Shown here one piece after another: positions 5,463-12,671 of a stretch of DNA of 15,416 nt (its first letter is position 1; every line of letters begins with the position of its first letter). The stretch lies in the NCBI GenBank assembly GCA_027443745.1, contig DAIAZB010000118.1, positions 1 to 15,416 on the forward strand, read 5' to 3'. The stretch comes from Thiomonas sp. GTDB taxonomy: Bacteria > Pseudomonadota > Gammaproteobacteria > Burkholderiales > Burkholderiaceae. The position numbers were made by a program, and so were the translations under genes. The notes beneath the pieces are model-generated. The model saw only the letters and a list, made by a program, of their open reading frames with translations. It made no database searches and had not been told where the DNA came from.

Positions 5463-5873
5463 TCACATCGGTTTCTTGATGTCGCCGCAGGCCACGTATT
5501 TCTTGATGTCGGAGGCGCTCTCATGCACGTTGATGGCCATCGGTTCCTTGAGCACGTCGTCCAGACTGACCTCAGGCAGCTTGGTCACCGACATGCCATC
5601 CACCACGTTTTGCAGCGGATACTTCGGCACGGGATTCAAGCTCGCGCATGTGCCGGGGTGGATATGGTCCGGCTGGGCCACGCCCTTGGGGCCGCCCTTG
5701 AGGTGGACGGTGACTTCGATGCCCTTGCCCATGGGCTTGATGATGGCGTAGCCGGTTTCGCCGGAATCGTTCTGCGCGGCGAGTTCGACCTTGATCTCGT
5801 GATGCATGGCGAAGGCCGCAACCGGGGTGGCGAGCAGGCCTGCCAGGGCCAAAGACATGACGATTTTGTTCAT
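5463..5873 (-). CDS. Small periplasmic protein, CHRD / Cu-Zn SOD-like fold suspected
   Basis: A 136-residue protein. The start at 5873 is chosen for the strong ribosome site GAGGTG six bases upstream and the signal peptide that follows (hydrophobic IVMSLALAGLLATPVAAF, cut near AFA at residue 22). The frame is open further upstream but that part lacks a start site of similar quality. The mature protein has alternating beta-like strands (EIKVELAAQ, GIEVTVHLKG), the motif DHIHPGTCA with His70, His72 and Cys76, then INVHESASDIKKYVACGDI with His117 and Cys129. The H-x-H, the distant His and the cysteine pair resemble CHRD or Cu/Zn superoxide dismutase-type barrels, where they hold a metal and a disulfide. 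The full SOD ligand set is not evident, so enzyme activity is doubtful. The gene converges on the two-component operon and is divergent from ptsI, with 185 bp between starts. Confidence 0.8.
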   Translation of the reverse strand: MNKIVMSLALAGLLATPVAAFAMHHEIKVELAAQNDSGETGYAIIKPMGKGIEVTVHLKGGPKGVAQPDHIHPGTCASLNPVPKYPLQNVVDGMSVTKLPEVSLDDVLKEPMAINVHESASDIKKYVACGDIKKPM

Positions 5874-6058
5874 GAATTCACCTCGTGAAGTGGAGCAAAG
5901 GAGGAGCAGAGATTCTGGCGCCGGGCTCAAAAAGTCGCCGAACTCAGCTGAATTCCACATCGAGCTGTAGGGATTGGAAACATCCTTGCGAAACAACTGC
6001 GTTTGTTGCGGCCTGTCGCAACGCCCCGGCGGCCTCTGCCGCCATCTAAGATGGAGTC

Positions 6059-7816
6059 ATGGCTCTGCAAATCTTCGGTATTCCGGTTTCCCGCGGTGTT
6101 GCCGTCGGGCGTGCCGTGCTCATGTCCTCGGCGCGGCTGGACGTGGCGCATTATTTCGTCGATCCGGGGCAGGAAGAGCAAGAGGTCGACCGCCTGCGCG
6201 CCGCGCGCCAAGCTGTGCGTGCTGAACTCGACGCCTTGCAAACCGAATTGCCGCAGGACGCCCCGGCCGAACTCTCAGCCTTCATCGACGTGCACAAGAT
6301 GTTGTTGGACGATCCGCAGATCGGGCGTGAAACCGCGGTCTGGATCCGCCGACGGCGCTACAACGCGGAGTGGGCGCTCACCGCGCAGCTTGAAGTCATC
6401 GGTCGCAGCTTCGATGAAATGGACGACAGCTATCTGCGCGAGCGCAAAGCCGACGTCGAACAAGTGGTGGAACGCCTGCTGCGCGCCTTGCGCGGCACCG
6501 GCGGGCTGGCGCGTGGGATGAGCAGTGACGAGGACCTGGTGCTGGTGGCGCACGACATCTCGCCGGCCGACATGATGCAGTTCAAGCAAGGCGTGTTCCG
6601 TGGCTTCGTCACCGATGTCGGTGGCAAAACTTCGCACACCGCCATCGTCGCGCGCAGCCTGGACATTCCGGCCGTGGTCGGCGCGCGCGAAGCCAGCCGC
6701 CTGATCCGCCAGGACGACTGGGTCATCATCGATGGCGACGGTGGCCTGCTCATCGTCGATCCATCGCCCATCATTCTCGAAGACTACCGCGTGCGCAAGC
6801 AGGAGTCATCGCTTGCTCGCGAGCGCCTCAAACGCCTGAAAAACACGCCGGCGCGCACGCTCGACGGACAAATGGTGGAACTGCTGGCCAACATCGAACT
6901 GCCCGACGATTGCGACAGTGCGCTGCAGTCGGGCGCCGCCGGCGTGGGACTGTTTCGCACCGAATTCCTGTTCATGAACCGCGCCCACGACCTGCCTGGC
7001 GAGGAGGAGCAGTTCGAGGCCTATCGGCATGTGCTGCAGAGCATGCAGGGGCGCCCGGTCACCATCCGCACCATCGACATCGGTGCTGACAAGCCGCTGG
7101 ACACCGAAGCGGATCACCGCGACGGCGATTTCACCCACCTCAACCCGGCTCTGGGGCTACGCGCCATTCGCTACAGCCTGTCCGACCCGGCCATGTTTCG
7201 CGTGCAGTTACGCGCCCTGCTGCGCGCCGCGTCGTTCGGGCCGCTGCGCATTCTCATCCCCATGCTGGCGCATGTCGGTGAAATTCGCCAGACCTTCGCC
7301 CTGCTCGATACGGCTCGCGCCGAGCTGACGTCCTCCGGCCAGGCCTATGGGCCGGTGGAAGTGGGGGCGATGATCGAGGTGCCCGGCGCCGTACTCATGC
7401 TGCCGCTGTTCCTCAAGTCCTTCGACTTCGTCTCGGTCGGCACCAATGACCTGGTGCAATACACCCTGGCCATCGACCGTGCCGACGAAAGCGTGGCCGC
7501 GCTCTACGACCCGCTGCATCCGGCGGTGCTGCAGCTGCTCGGCCAGACCATTGCCCAGAGCCACGCCGCCGAATCCTGGAAAGGCCGCGCCGTGCATGTG
7601 AGTGTCTGCGGCGAAATGGCCGGCGACCCCAGCCTCACCCGCCTGTTGCTGGGTCTGGGCCTGCGCAGTTTTTCCATGCATCCGGCGCAAATCCTCAGCG
7701 TCAAGCAAGAAGTTCTGCGTGCCGACTGCGCTCGACTCGCTCCCTTGGCCAAAGCCGTGCTGGCCGAGTTCGAGCCCGAAGGCCAACAGCGCGCACTGGC
7801 GGCACTCACGGCCTGA
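6059..7816 (+). CDS. ptsI: Phosphoenolpyruvate-protein phosphotransferase (PTS enzyme I)
   Basis: A 585-residue cytoplasmic enzyme of normal EI length. It takes phosphate from PEP onto His193, in GGKTSHTAIVARS, and gives it to HPr. The N-terminal HPr-binding and phosphohistidine domains (~1-230) begin with the typical FGIPVSRGVAVGRAVL. The PEP-binding barrel (~255-575) holds GLFRTEFLFM (Arg300), TIRTIDIGADKPL (Arg337), the metal/PEP site GAMIEVPGAV, SVGTNDLVQYTLAIDR and the catalytic Cys517 in SVCGEMAGD. All key residues are present. GGAG lies only two bases from the ATG, an unusually short spacing, so AAGA a little further upstream may help; the protein N-terminus leaves no doubt about the start. 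It is separated from its usual partner ptsH by the Spy-kinase cassette and is divergent from the CHRD-like gene, so it probably has its own promoter in 5874-6058, though no clear -35/-10 pair was seen. Confidence 0.97.
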   Translation: MALQIFGIPVSRGVAVGRAVLMSSARLDVAHYFVDPGQEEQEVDRLRAARQAVRAELDALQTELPQDAPAELSAFIDVHKMLLDDPQIGRETAVWIRRRRYNAEWALTAQLEVIGRSFDEMDDSYLRERKADVEQVVERLLRALRGTGGLARGMSSDEDLVLVAHDISPADMMQFKQGVFRGFVTDVGGKTSHTAIVARSLDIPAVVGAREASRLIRQDDWVIIDGDGGLLIVDPSPIILEDYRVRKQESSLARERLKRLKNTPARTLDGQMVELLANIELPDDCDSALQSGAAGVGLFRTEFLFMNRAHDLPGEEEQFEAYRHVLQSMQGRPVTIRTIDIGADKPLDTEADHRDGDFTHLNPALGLRAIRYSLSDPAMFRVQLRALLRAASFGPLRILIPMLAHVGEIRQTFALLDTARAELTSSGQAYGPVEVGAMIEVPGAVLMLPLFLKSFDFVSVGTNDLVQYTLAIDRADESVAALYDPLHPAVLQLLGQTIAQSHAAESWKGRAVHVSVCGEMAGDPSLTRLLLGLGLRSFSMHPAQILSVKQEVLRADCARLAPLAKAVLAEFEPEGQQRALAALTA

Positions 7817-7886
7817 GGGCACAGCCTTTTGACCTTGTCTGAGCTCGTTTCGCCATGCACTGCCTGTCCATCGCCCGCGGTGAGCC

Positions 7887-9419
7887 ATGACTGATTGCGC
7901 CGGCCGTCGCCAATTCCTGCGCTGCGGGCTGTGCGGGTTTTCGCTGCTGCTCGGGTCGTCGAGCGCGAGCCACGCCGCTGAAAACGAGTCCATTGCCAAC
8001 CTGCCGGCGCTGGGCGACGCGGCACAGGGATTGCTGCCGCCCGCGGTGGAGACTCGGCTGGGCGAACGCATCATGGGCGACATGCGCCGCCAACCCGAAT
8101 ACCTGCATGACGTGTTGCTGCGCGACTATTTGCAAGCCATCGTCCAGCGTCTGACCCCGGCGGCCGACGCGACGGCCGAGCCCGATGCACCGCACCGCTT
8201 CGAGGTTTTCGTCTTGCGCGTCGCCAGCTTCAACGCCTTTTCACTGCCAGGCGGCTATGTCGGCGTGCACACCGGTTTGGTGGTGGACGCGCAGGCCGAG
8301 GCGCAACTGGCTGCGGTGTTCGCGCACGAGCTGTCGCACATCACCCAGCGTCACATCGCTCAGCGCCTGGCCCAGGCCGGCACCAACAACATCCTCTCCA
8401 TCGGCTCGCTGGTGCTGGCCATCCTCGCCGGCGCCACGGGCAGTGGCCAGGCCGCAGAGGGATTGGCGCTGGGCGGACAGGCCGCCGCGGTGGATCGCGC
8501 ATTGCGCTTTTCGCGCAACAACGAGCGCGACGCCGATCGCGTCGGCACCGGCATCCTGCGCGCCTCGGGCTACCCGCCCCAAGCCATGGCCAGCATGCTC
8601 GAGCGATTGCAGAACATGTCGCGCCTGGATAATGCCGACGTCTATGCCTTCCTGCAGGATCACCCACTGACCAGCGAGCGCATTGCCGATGCCCAGGCGC
8701 GCGGCGGCGACCAACCGCTGCCGCCGGACCGCAGCCTGCGCTTCTGGCTGATGAACGCCCGCGCCCGCGTGCTCACCCTGGACCGCAGCGACGCCTGGCG
8801 TCGACAGGCGCAGGAACTGGCGACCAAACCCGCCGCTTTCCCCGCCCAGCGCGCCGCATGGGCTTACGGCCAGGCGCTGGCGCTGCAAGCCATCCATCAG
8901 CACCAGGCTGCCGCGCTTGCCTTGCAGCGGGCGCAAAACGATGCCAGCGCGTTCAGCCCTGCCGAGCGCCTGCCACTCGATCTGGCACACGGCGACTGGC
9001 TGCTGTCCCAGCAGCAGGCTCAGCCCGCCCTGGCCCTGGCCCGCCAGTTGCTCCTGGTCGATCCGGCGTCGGCCGCCGCGCTGCACTTGCAGGCACGCGC
9101 CCTGCTCGCGTTGCCTGACCACGATGCCACGCGCAATTTCCTGCGCGAGCAAACCGTCCTGCATCCCCGCGACATTCAGATGTGGAAATGGCTGGCCCAG
9201 GCCTACGCCGCGACCGGGGAATTCGCAGCCCAGCACCGCGCCACCGGCGAGGCCTACGCCCTGGAAGACAACCTCGAAGGCGCCGTGCTGCAGCTCAAAA
9301 TCGCCCAGCGCACGCCGGGAGCCAACTACTTCGAGGCCTCCATCATCGACGCCCGCCTGCAGGTCTTCCAAAACCGGTTGCGGCAGGACCGACAGCTCGA
9401 CAAGCTCCTACCCCAATGA
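7887..9419 (+). CDS. Periplasmic M48 metalloprotease with TPR domain, BepA-like
   Basis: A 510-residue protein, close to the length of E. coli BepA (YfgC). The N-terminus GRRQFLRCGLCGFSLLL has a twin-arginine (RRxFL) pattern before the hydrophobic stretch, so export may be by Tat rather than Sec; cleavage is likely after SHA. The M48 domain (~50-270) holds the zinc site HELSH at 147-151 and the third ligand Glu213 in NNERDADRVG, with SFNAFSLPGGYVGVHTGL just before, typical of the family. A hydrophobic segment lies at ~170-185 (LSIGSLVLAILAGA). The C-terminal ~300-490 is Ala/Leu-rich and helical, with TPR-like spacing. BepA-type proteins help assemble or degrade outer membrane proteins such as LptD. 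GGTGAG sits just before the ATG. The gene follows ptsI by 70 bp and overlaps the ligase gene by ATGA. Confidence 0.88.
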   Translation: MTDCAGRRQFLRCGLCGFSLLLGSSSASHAAENESIANLPALGDAAQGLLPPAVETRLGERIMGDMRRQPEYLHDVLLRDYLQAIVQRLTPAADATAEPDAPHRFEVFVLRVASFNAFSLPGGYVGVHTGLVVDAQAEAQLAAVFAHELSHITQRHIAQRLAQAGTNNILSIGSLVLAILAGATGSGQAAEGLALGGQAAAVDRALRFSRNNERDADRVGTGILRASGYPPQAMASMLERLQNMSRLDNADVYAFLQDHPLTSERIADAQARGGDQPLPPDRSLRFWLMNARARVLTLDRSDAWRRQAQELATKPAAFPAQRAAWAYGQALALQAIHQHQAAALALQRAQNDASAFSPAERLPLDLAHGDWLLSQQQAQPALALARQLLLVDPASAAALHLQARALLALPDHDATRNFLREQTVLHPRDIQMWKWLAQAYAATGEFAAQHRATGEAYALEDNLEGAVLQLKIAQRTPGANYFEASIIDARLQVFQNRLRQDRQLDKLLPQ

Positions 9420-11299
9420 CCTCCACTGCGCAAGCCCAGGATCCCCGCATCGACGCTCCAGCCACCCCAGCACCAGCCCTTGCCAGCTCTCATGACGCCC
9501 TGCTGGCACGAGTCCTGCTCGCGCTGGCCTTGCCATTCGTCTGGCCCTACGACCCCGGCCCCAGCGCCAAAACCGGCACCATGCTGCTGGCCGCCGGGCT
9601 TTGGAGCCTGACTCTCATGGCTGCTGCCGCCGGCGGCTGGCTCCCGCGCCTGGGCACGGCGGTGTGGGGCTTCATCGTGCTGGCCGCGGTGATCGCGGCG
9701 CAAACCCTGGCGGGCCGCCTGGCTTACCCAGGGCAAGGCTGGATGGCGGTATTGCTGTTGCTGGGGGCTGCCCTGGTGGCCGGTCTCGGACTTGGTCTGT
9801 CGCGTCAGACAGCCTGGCTGCGACTGGCCTGCATCGCTCTGCTGGCACAGGGTCTGGCGCAGGTTCTCATCGGCCTGGTGCAATTCAGTCTGTGGCAAAT
9901 CCCATCGCTGGGGCCGTGGTTCAACACGCACGCGGCGTGGTTTTATCGAATCGTCAGTTTCCCCGGCGATGGCCGCGTCTACGGCAATCTGCGTCAGCCC
10001 AATCACTACGCCACAGCCGTGGCCATGGGCTTTGCCGGGCTGGCCGGGCTGGCTCCACGCCTGCGCCTGCGCACCATCTGGATCTTCAGCGTCATGCTGG
10101 CCTGGGCGTTGGTCGTCAGCGGCTCGCGCACCGGCACCGTGCATGTGTTCGTGGTTGCCCTGCTGGTGGCATTGGCCGTGCCCGGCGCCTGGCGCAACCG
10201 GCATTGGCAAGCCTTGCTGGCTGCGCCGCTGCTGTATGCGGTCTGGTGGCTGGTGCTGCACGAGGCCGATCATGTCGGCTGGATCAGCTATCTCGACGCT
10301 GTCACGCGCCAACTCGACCAGCCGGTCAACGCCCGCTCCATCATCTGGCGCAACGCCTGGCAAGTGTTCCAGATGCACCCCATCAGCGGCTGGGGCTGGG
10401 GCCAGATCGGCTGGGGCCTGGAGCAGACCACGCTGGCGGGCCGCCTGCACCCGTTGCCGCTGGACAATATCGACAACGCCCACGATCTGGTCCTGCAGTT
10501 GCTGGCCGAAACCGGGGTGGCGGGGACCTTGCCCGTGGTGGTGGCCGCACTGACCTGGCTGTGGCAGGTGGTCCAGCCCTGGCGCGCCGGGCTGGCGGGC
10601 GCGGCGCGGCGCATCGCCCTGCTGCCTGGCTTGATGGCAGTCAGTTTCATCGGTCTGCACAGCCTGGTGGAATACCCGCTCTGGTACGCATACTTCCTCC
10701 TGGCATTTGCGTTCGCTCTGGGCTGGACCGAGGGCGCGGCGGCGTCGGCGCAGCGCGTGCCGGCTCGATGGAAGCGGCCCAACCCGGGGCCTTGGCGCAG
10801 CGCCGGCATCGCCGCCGGGGTGCTGGCGCTGCTGTTCACCGTCAAGGCGACCATCGACTACGCCCGCACCGCCGAGGTCTACAGCGGCGACCCCCAGAGC
10901 AGCCTGGCCGCGCGCAGCACCGCCCTGCGCGAGGACTGGTTCTTCCTGCCGCTGGCCCAATTCACCGAGGCGGCGTCCGTGTTGCCGGCGCCTGACGCCA
11001 GCAGGGATGCATTGCTGGCCGACCTGGCGCTGCTGGATCGCTCCTCCCACGCCTGGGGCGACCCCGGGCTGTTGTCGCGCCGCATGATCGTGCTGCTGCG
11101 TCTGGGCGAAACGCAGAAGGCGCTGGACCTGGCGCATTACACCGCGCATGCCTTCTGGCGCTATGCGCCGCAGACCGCGAGCAACTTCGACGCCCTCGCC
11201 AGCGAAGCCGGGCTGCTCAACGACCCGAGCGTCACGCGCATCATGGACGTGCTGCGCAAGGCGCCGGTGCTTCGCCGCATCGTCGTGCCGCGGCAATAG
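9416..11299 (+). CDS. PglL-type O-oligosaccharyltransferase / Wzy-family polytopic membrane protein
   Basis: A 627-residue inner membrane protein. The start at 9416 is set by the ATGA overlap with the protease gene; the frame is open further left, but there it overlaps the protease. About ten or more hydrophobic segments run from residue 30 to 440. Diagnostic motifs are VYGNLRQPNHYAT (188-200), the PglL signature; VVSGSRTGTV (233-242); HPISGWGWGQ (321-330); NAHDLVLQLLAETG (354-367); and HSLVEYPLWYAYFLLAFAF (415-433), typical of the Wzy_C_2 region. Residues ~480-627 form a soluble helical tail. PglL enzymes move lipid-linked sugar chains onto pilins or other periplasmic proteins; O-antigen ligases and polymerases share this fold. 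The QPNH motif and the tail favour PglL. No pilin or glycosyltransferase gene is nearby to name a substrate. Confidence 0.87.
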   Translation: MTSTAQAQDPRIDAPATPAPALASSHDALLARVLLALALPFVWPYDPGPSAKTGTMLLAAGLWSLTLMAAAAGGWLPRLGTAVWGFIVLAAVIAAQTLAGRLAYPGQGWMAVLLLLGAALVAGLGLGLSRQTAWLRLACIALLAQGLAQVLIGLVQFSLWQIPSLGPWFNTHAAWFYRIVSFPGDGRVYGNLRQPNHYATAVAMGFAGLAGLAPRLRLRTIWIFSVMLAWALVVSGSRTGTVHVFVVALLVALAVPGAWRNRHWQALLAAPLLYAVWWLVLHEADHVGWISYLDAVTRQLDQPVNARSIIWRNAWQVFQMHPISGWGWGQIGWGLEQTTLAGRLHPLPLDNIDNAHDLVLQLLAETGVAGTLPVVVAALTWLWQVVQPWRAGLAGAARRIALLPGLMAVSFIGLHSLVEYPLWYAYFLLAFAFALGWTEGAAASAQRVPARWKRPNPGPWRSAGIAAGVLALLFTVKATIDYARTAEVYSGDPQSSLAARSTALREDWFFLPLAQFTEAASVLPAPDASRDALLADLALLDRSSHAWGDPGLLSRRMIVLLRLGETQKALDLAHYTAHAFWRYAPQTASNFDALASEAGLLNDPSVTRIMDVLRKAPVLRRIVVPRQ

Positions 11300-11409
11300 C
11301 GCACGCCGATGCGGGCCGTTCAAGCGGCGTCGAGGCCCCATCTGTGCCGGCGGGCGTGGTGTTGATGCGCCAGGCCAAGCGCAGGACTGCGCGATCCGAC
11401 AGCTTCGGC

Positions 11410-11438
11410 TTGCAGGGGATTTTGCGGCGGCGCAAAAT
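11410..11438 (+). promoter_or_regulatory. Candidate promoter with overlapping dyad ahead of azlC
   Basis: TTGCAG (11410-11415) and CAAAAT (11433-11438) stand 17 bp apart and form a weak sigma-70-like pair. The perfect dyad ATTTTGCG-GCGG-CGCAAAAT (11419-11438) covers the spacer and the -10 box, which would suit repression. The same dyad could instead be a terminator stem after the ligase gene, although no T-run follows. The rest of the 235-bp gap shows only another short dyad, GCCCGA...TCGGGC, at 11491-11508, and no gene. Confidence 0.3.
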
Positions 11439-11523
11439 GACTGCGCATGCAACCTGAATCGCCGTGGATAGGCTGTCCAGGCGTGTCTCGGCCCGATCTG
11501 CCTCGGGCTGTATCAGATCCTAC

Positions 11524-11527
11524 GGAG
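11524..11527 (+). promoter_or_regulatory. Ribosome binding site that sets the azlC TTG start
   Basis: GGAG in CTACGGAGACTGTTC lies seven bases before TTG at 11535. No ATG or GTG in frame has a comparable site, so TTG is taken as the start codon. Confidence 0.75.
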
Positions 11528-11534
11528 ACTGTTC

Positions 11535-12263
11535 TTGCTATCCCCCCGCTTGCGTCAATTGCTGGCAGATCCGGACTTTCGCGAAGGGTTTCGCGACATG
11601 CGTGCCGTCGGCCTGGGCATCAGTGCCTGGGGCCTCGTCACCGGCGTCGCCATGGTCAAGTCGGGCCTGAGCACGTGGCTGGCGCTGGTCATCAGCCTCA
11701 CGGTATACGCCGGCAGCGCCCAGCTCGCCGCCCTGCCCTTGATTGCCGCCGGAGCCCCTCTGGCGCTGGTGCTGGGCGCAGCTTTTTGTGTGAACCTGCG
11801 CTTTGTCGTCTTCAGCGCGCAAATGCGCCCTTACCTGGAGCGCCTGTCGCTGCTCAAGCGCGTGGCCTATGGCTACCTGATCGGCGATGTGAACCTGGTG
11901 ATCATGCTGCGCCGCCACCCCGTGGCCCTCGGCACTCCGGAACAGACGCGTTATTTCCTCGGCGGCGGCACCGTCAACTGGCTGTTCTGGCAGGTGCCGT
12001 CGATTGCCGGCATTTTTCTCGCCAACCTGTTCCCTGATTCATGGGGCGTGGGGTTTGCGGGCACCCTGGCCCTGTTGGCCATCGTGCTCGGGTTGATGGC
12101 CAACCGGGCCGTGGCCGGAGTCATCGTGCTGGCTTCCGCCCTCAGCACCGCACTGTTCTGGTTGCCCGTCAAACTCAATCTCGTCCTGGCCATTGCGCTG
12201 GCGCTGGTGGTCGGCATGAGCTGGGACGCCTGGAGCCAGCGCCGCACCGGCCTGGCGATGTAA
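11535..12263 (+). CDS. azlC: AzlC-family branched-chain amino acid exporter, large subunit
   Basis: A 242-residue inner membrane protein with about seven or eight hydrophobic segments. The family pattern is clear: FREGFRDMRAVGLGISAWGLVTGVAMVKSGLS at the N-terminus, LTVYAGSAQLAALPLIAAGAPL, then AAFCVNLRFVVFSAQMRPYL and a GYLIGDVNLVIML segment. AzlC with AzlD exports branched-chain amino acids such as valine or leucine analogues. It begins at TTG (11535), supported by a well-placed GGAG; Met22 is the next possible start but would cut off the conserved FREGFR. The 22 bp to azlD imply an operon. The family is firm; the substrate here is not shown. Confidence 0.93.
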   Translation: MLSPRLRQLLADPDFREGFRDMRAVGLGISAWGLVTGVAMVKSGLSTWLALVISLTVYAGSAQLAALPLIAAGAPLALVLGAAFCVNLRFVVFSAQMRPYLERLSLLKRVAYGYLIGDVNLVIMLRRHPVALGTPEQTRYFLGGGTVNWLFWQVPSIAGIFLANLFPDSWGVGFAGTLALLAIVLGLMANRAVAGVIVLASALSTALFWLPVKLNLVLAIALALVVGMSWDAWSQRRTGLAM

Positions 12264-12285
12264 ATCCGCACAGCCTTCAACCTTC

Positions 12286-12612
12286 ATGCATCTCGAAGCC
12301 GAAATCGCCCTGGTGGCGGGCCTGACCGCCGTGACCATCGTCACGCGCGCCATGTTTCTGTTCCCGCACAAGGCCTGGAATCTACCCTCGCGCCTGCGGC
12401 TCGCCCTGCGCTACGCACCGGCTGCCGCCCTGGCCGCGGTGGTGGCACCGGAGTTGTTGCTGACGACCGATCTCGGACCCTCCTGGGTCAAGCTCGGCGC
12501 CGCGGTCGTTGCCAGCGGCTACTACTTGTGGCGCCGCGGCATCCTCGGCACCATCGTCAGCGGCATGGCGGTGTATTGGATCTTGATCGGACTGCGCGCC
12601 TGGCTGGGTTGA
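12286..12612 (+). CDS. azlD: AzlD-family small subunit of the amino acid exporter
   Basis: A 108-residue inner membrane protein of normal AzlD length with about four hydrophobic segments: EIALVAGLTAVTIVTRAMFL, LRYAPAAALAAVVAPELLL, VKLGAAVVASGYYLWRR and IVSGMAVYWILIGLRAWLG. The TRAMFLFP and RYAPAAALAAVVAPELL patterns are typical. It works with AzlC in the exporter complex. No strong ribosome site precedes the ATG, so it may depend on translation of azlC 22 bp upstream. The gene converges with the diguanylate cyclase gene, whose end is 46 bp away. Confidence 0.92.
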   Translation: MHLEAEIALVAGLTAVTIVTRAMFLFPHKAWNLPSRLRLALRYAPAAALAAVVAPELLLTTDLGPSWVKLGAAVVASGYYLWRRGILGTIVSGMAVYWILIGLRAWLG

Positions 12613-12628
12613 CCCGGGCACGACGTCG

Positions 12629-12671
12629 GCGCCAGGTTGGCGCATCGCGCTCCGACTTCAGACGACTGAAG
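12629..12671. terminator. Weak hairpins between the convergent azlD and cyclase genes
   Basis: Two short perfect stems fill the 46-bp convergent gap: GCGCCA-GGT-TGGCGC (12629-12643) and CTTCAG-ACGA-CTGAAG (12656-12671). The second overlaps the last codons and stop of the leftward cyclase. Neither has a T-run, so termination here is only plausible. Confidence 0.3.

Noticed and set aside
7855..7890. Eleven-codon leader frame (MHCLSIARGEP) ending at the protease start codon
   Set aside because: The overlap CCATGA would allow coupling, but there is no convincing ribosome site and no attenuator-type structure; probably chance.
9326..11452. Leftward 708-codon frame opposite the ligase gene
   Set aside because: Typical GC-rich antisense shadow, rich in Gln, His and Arg; the sense frame has clear membrane segments and family motifs.
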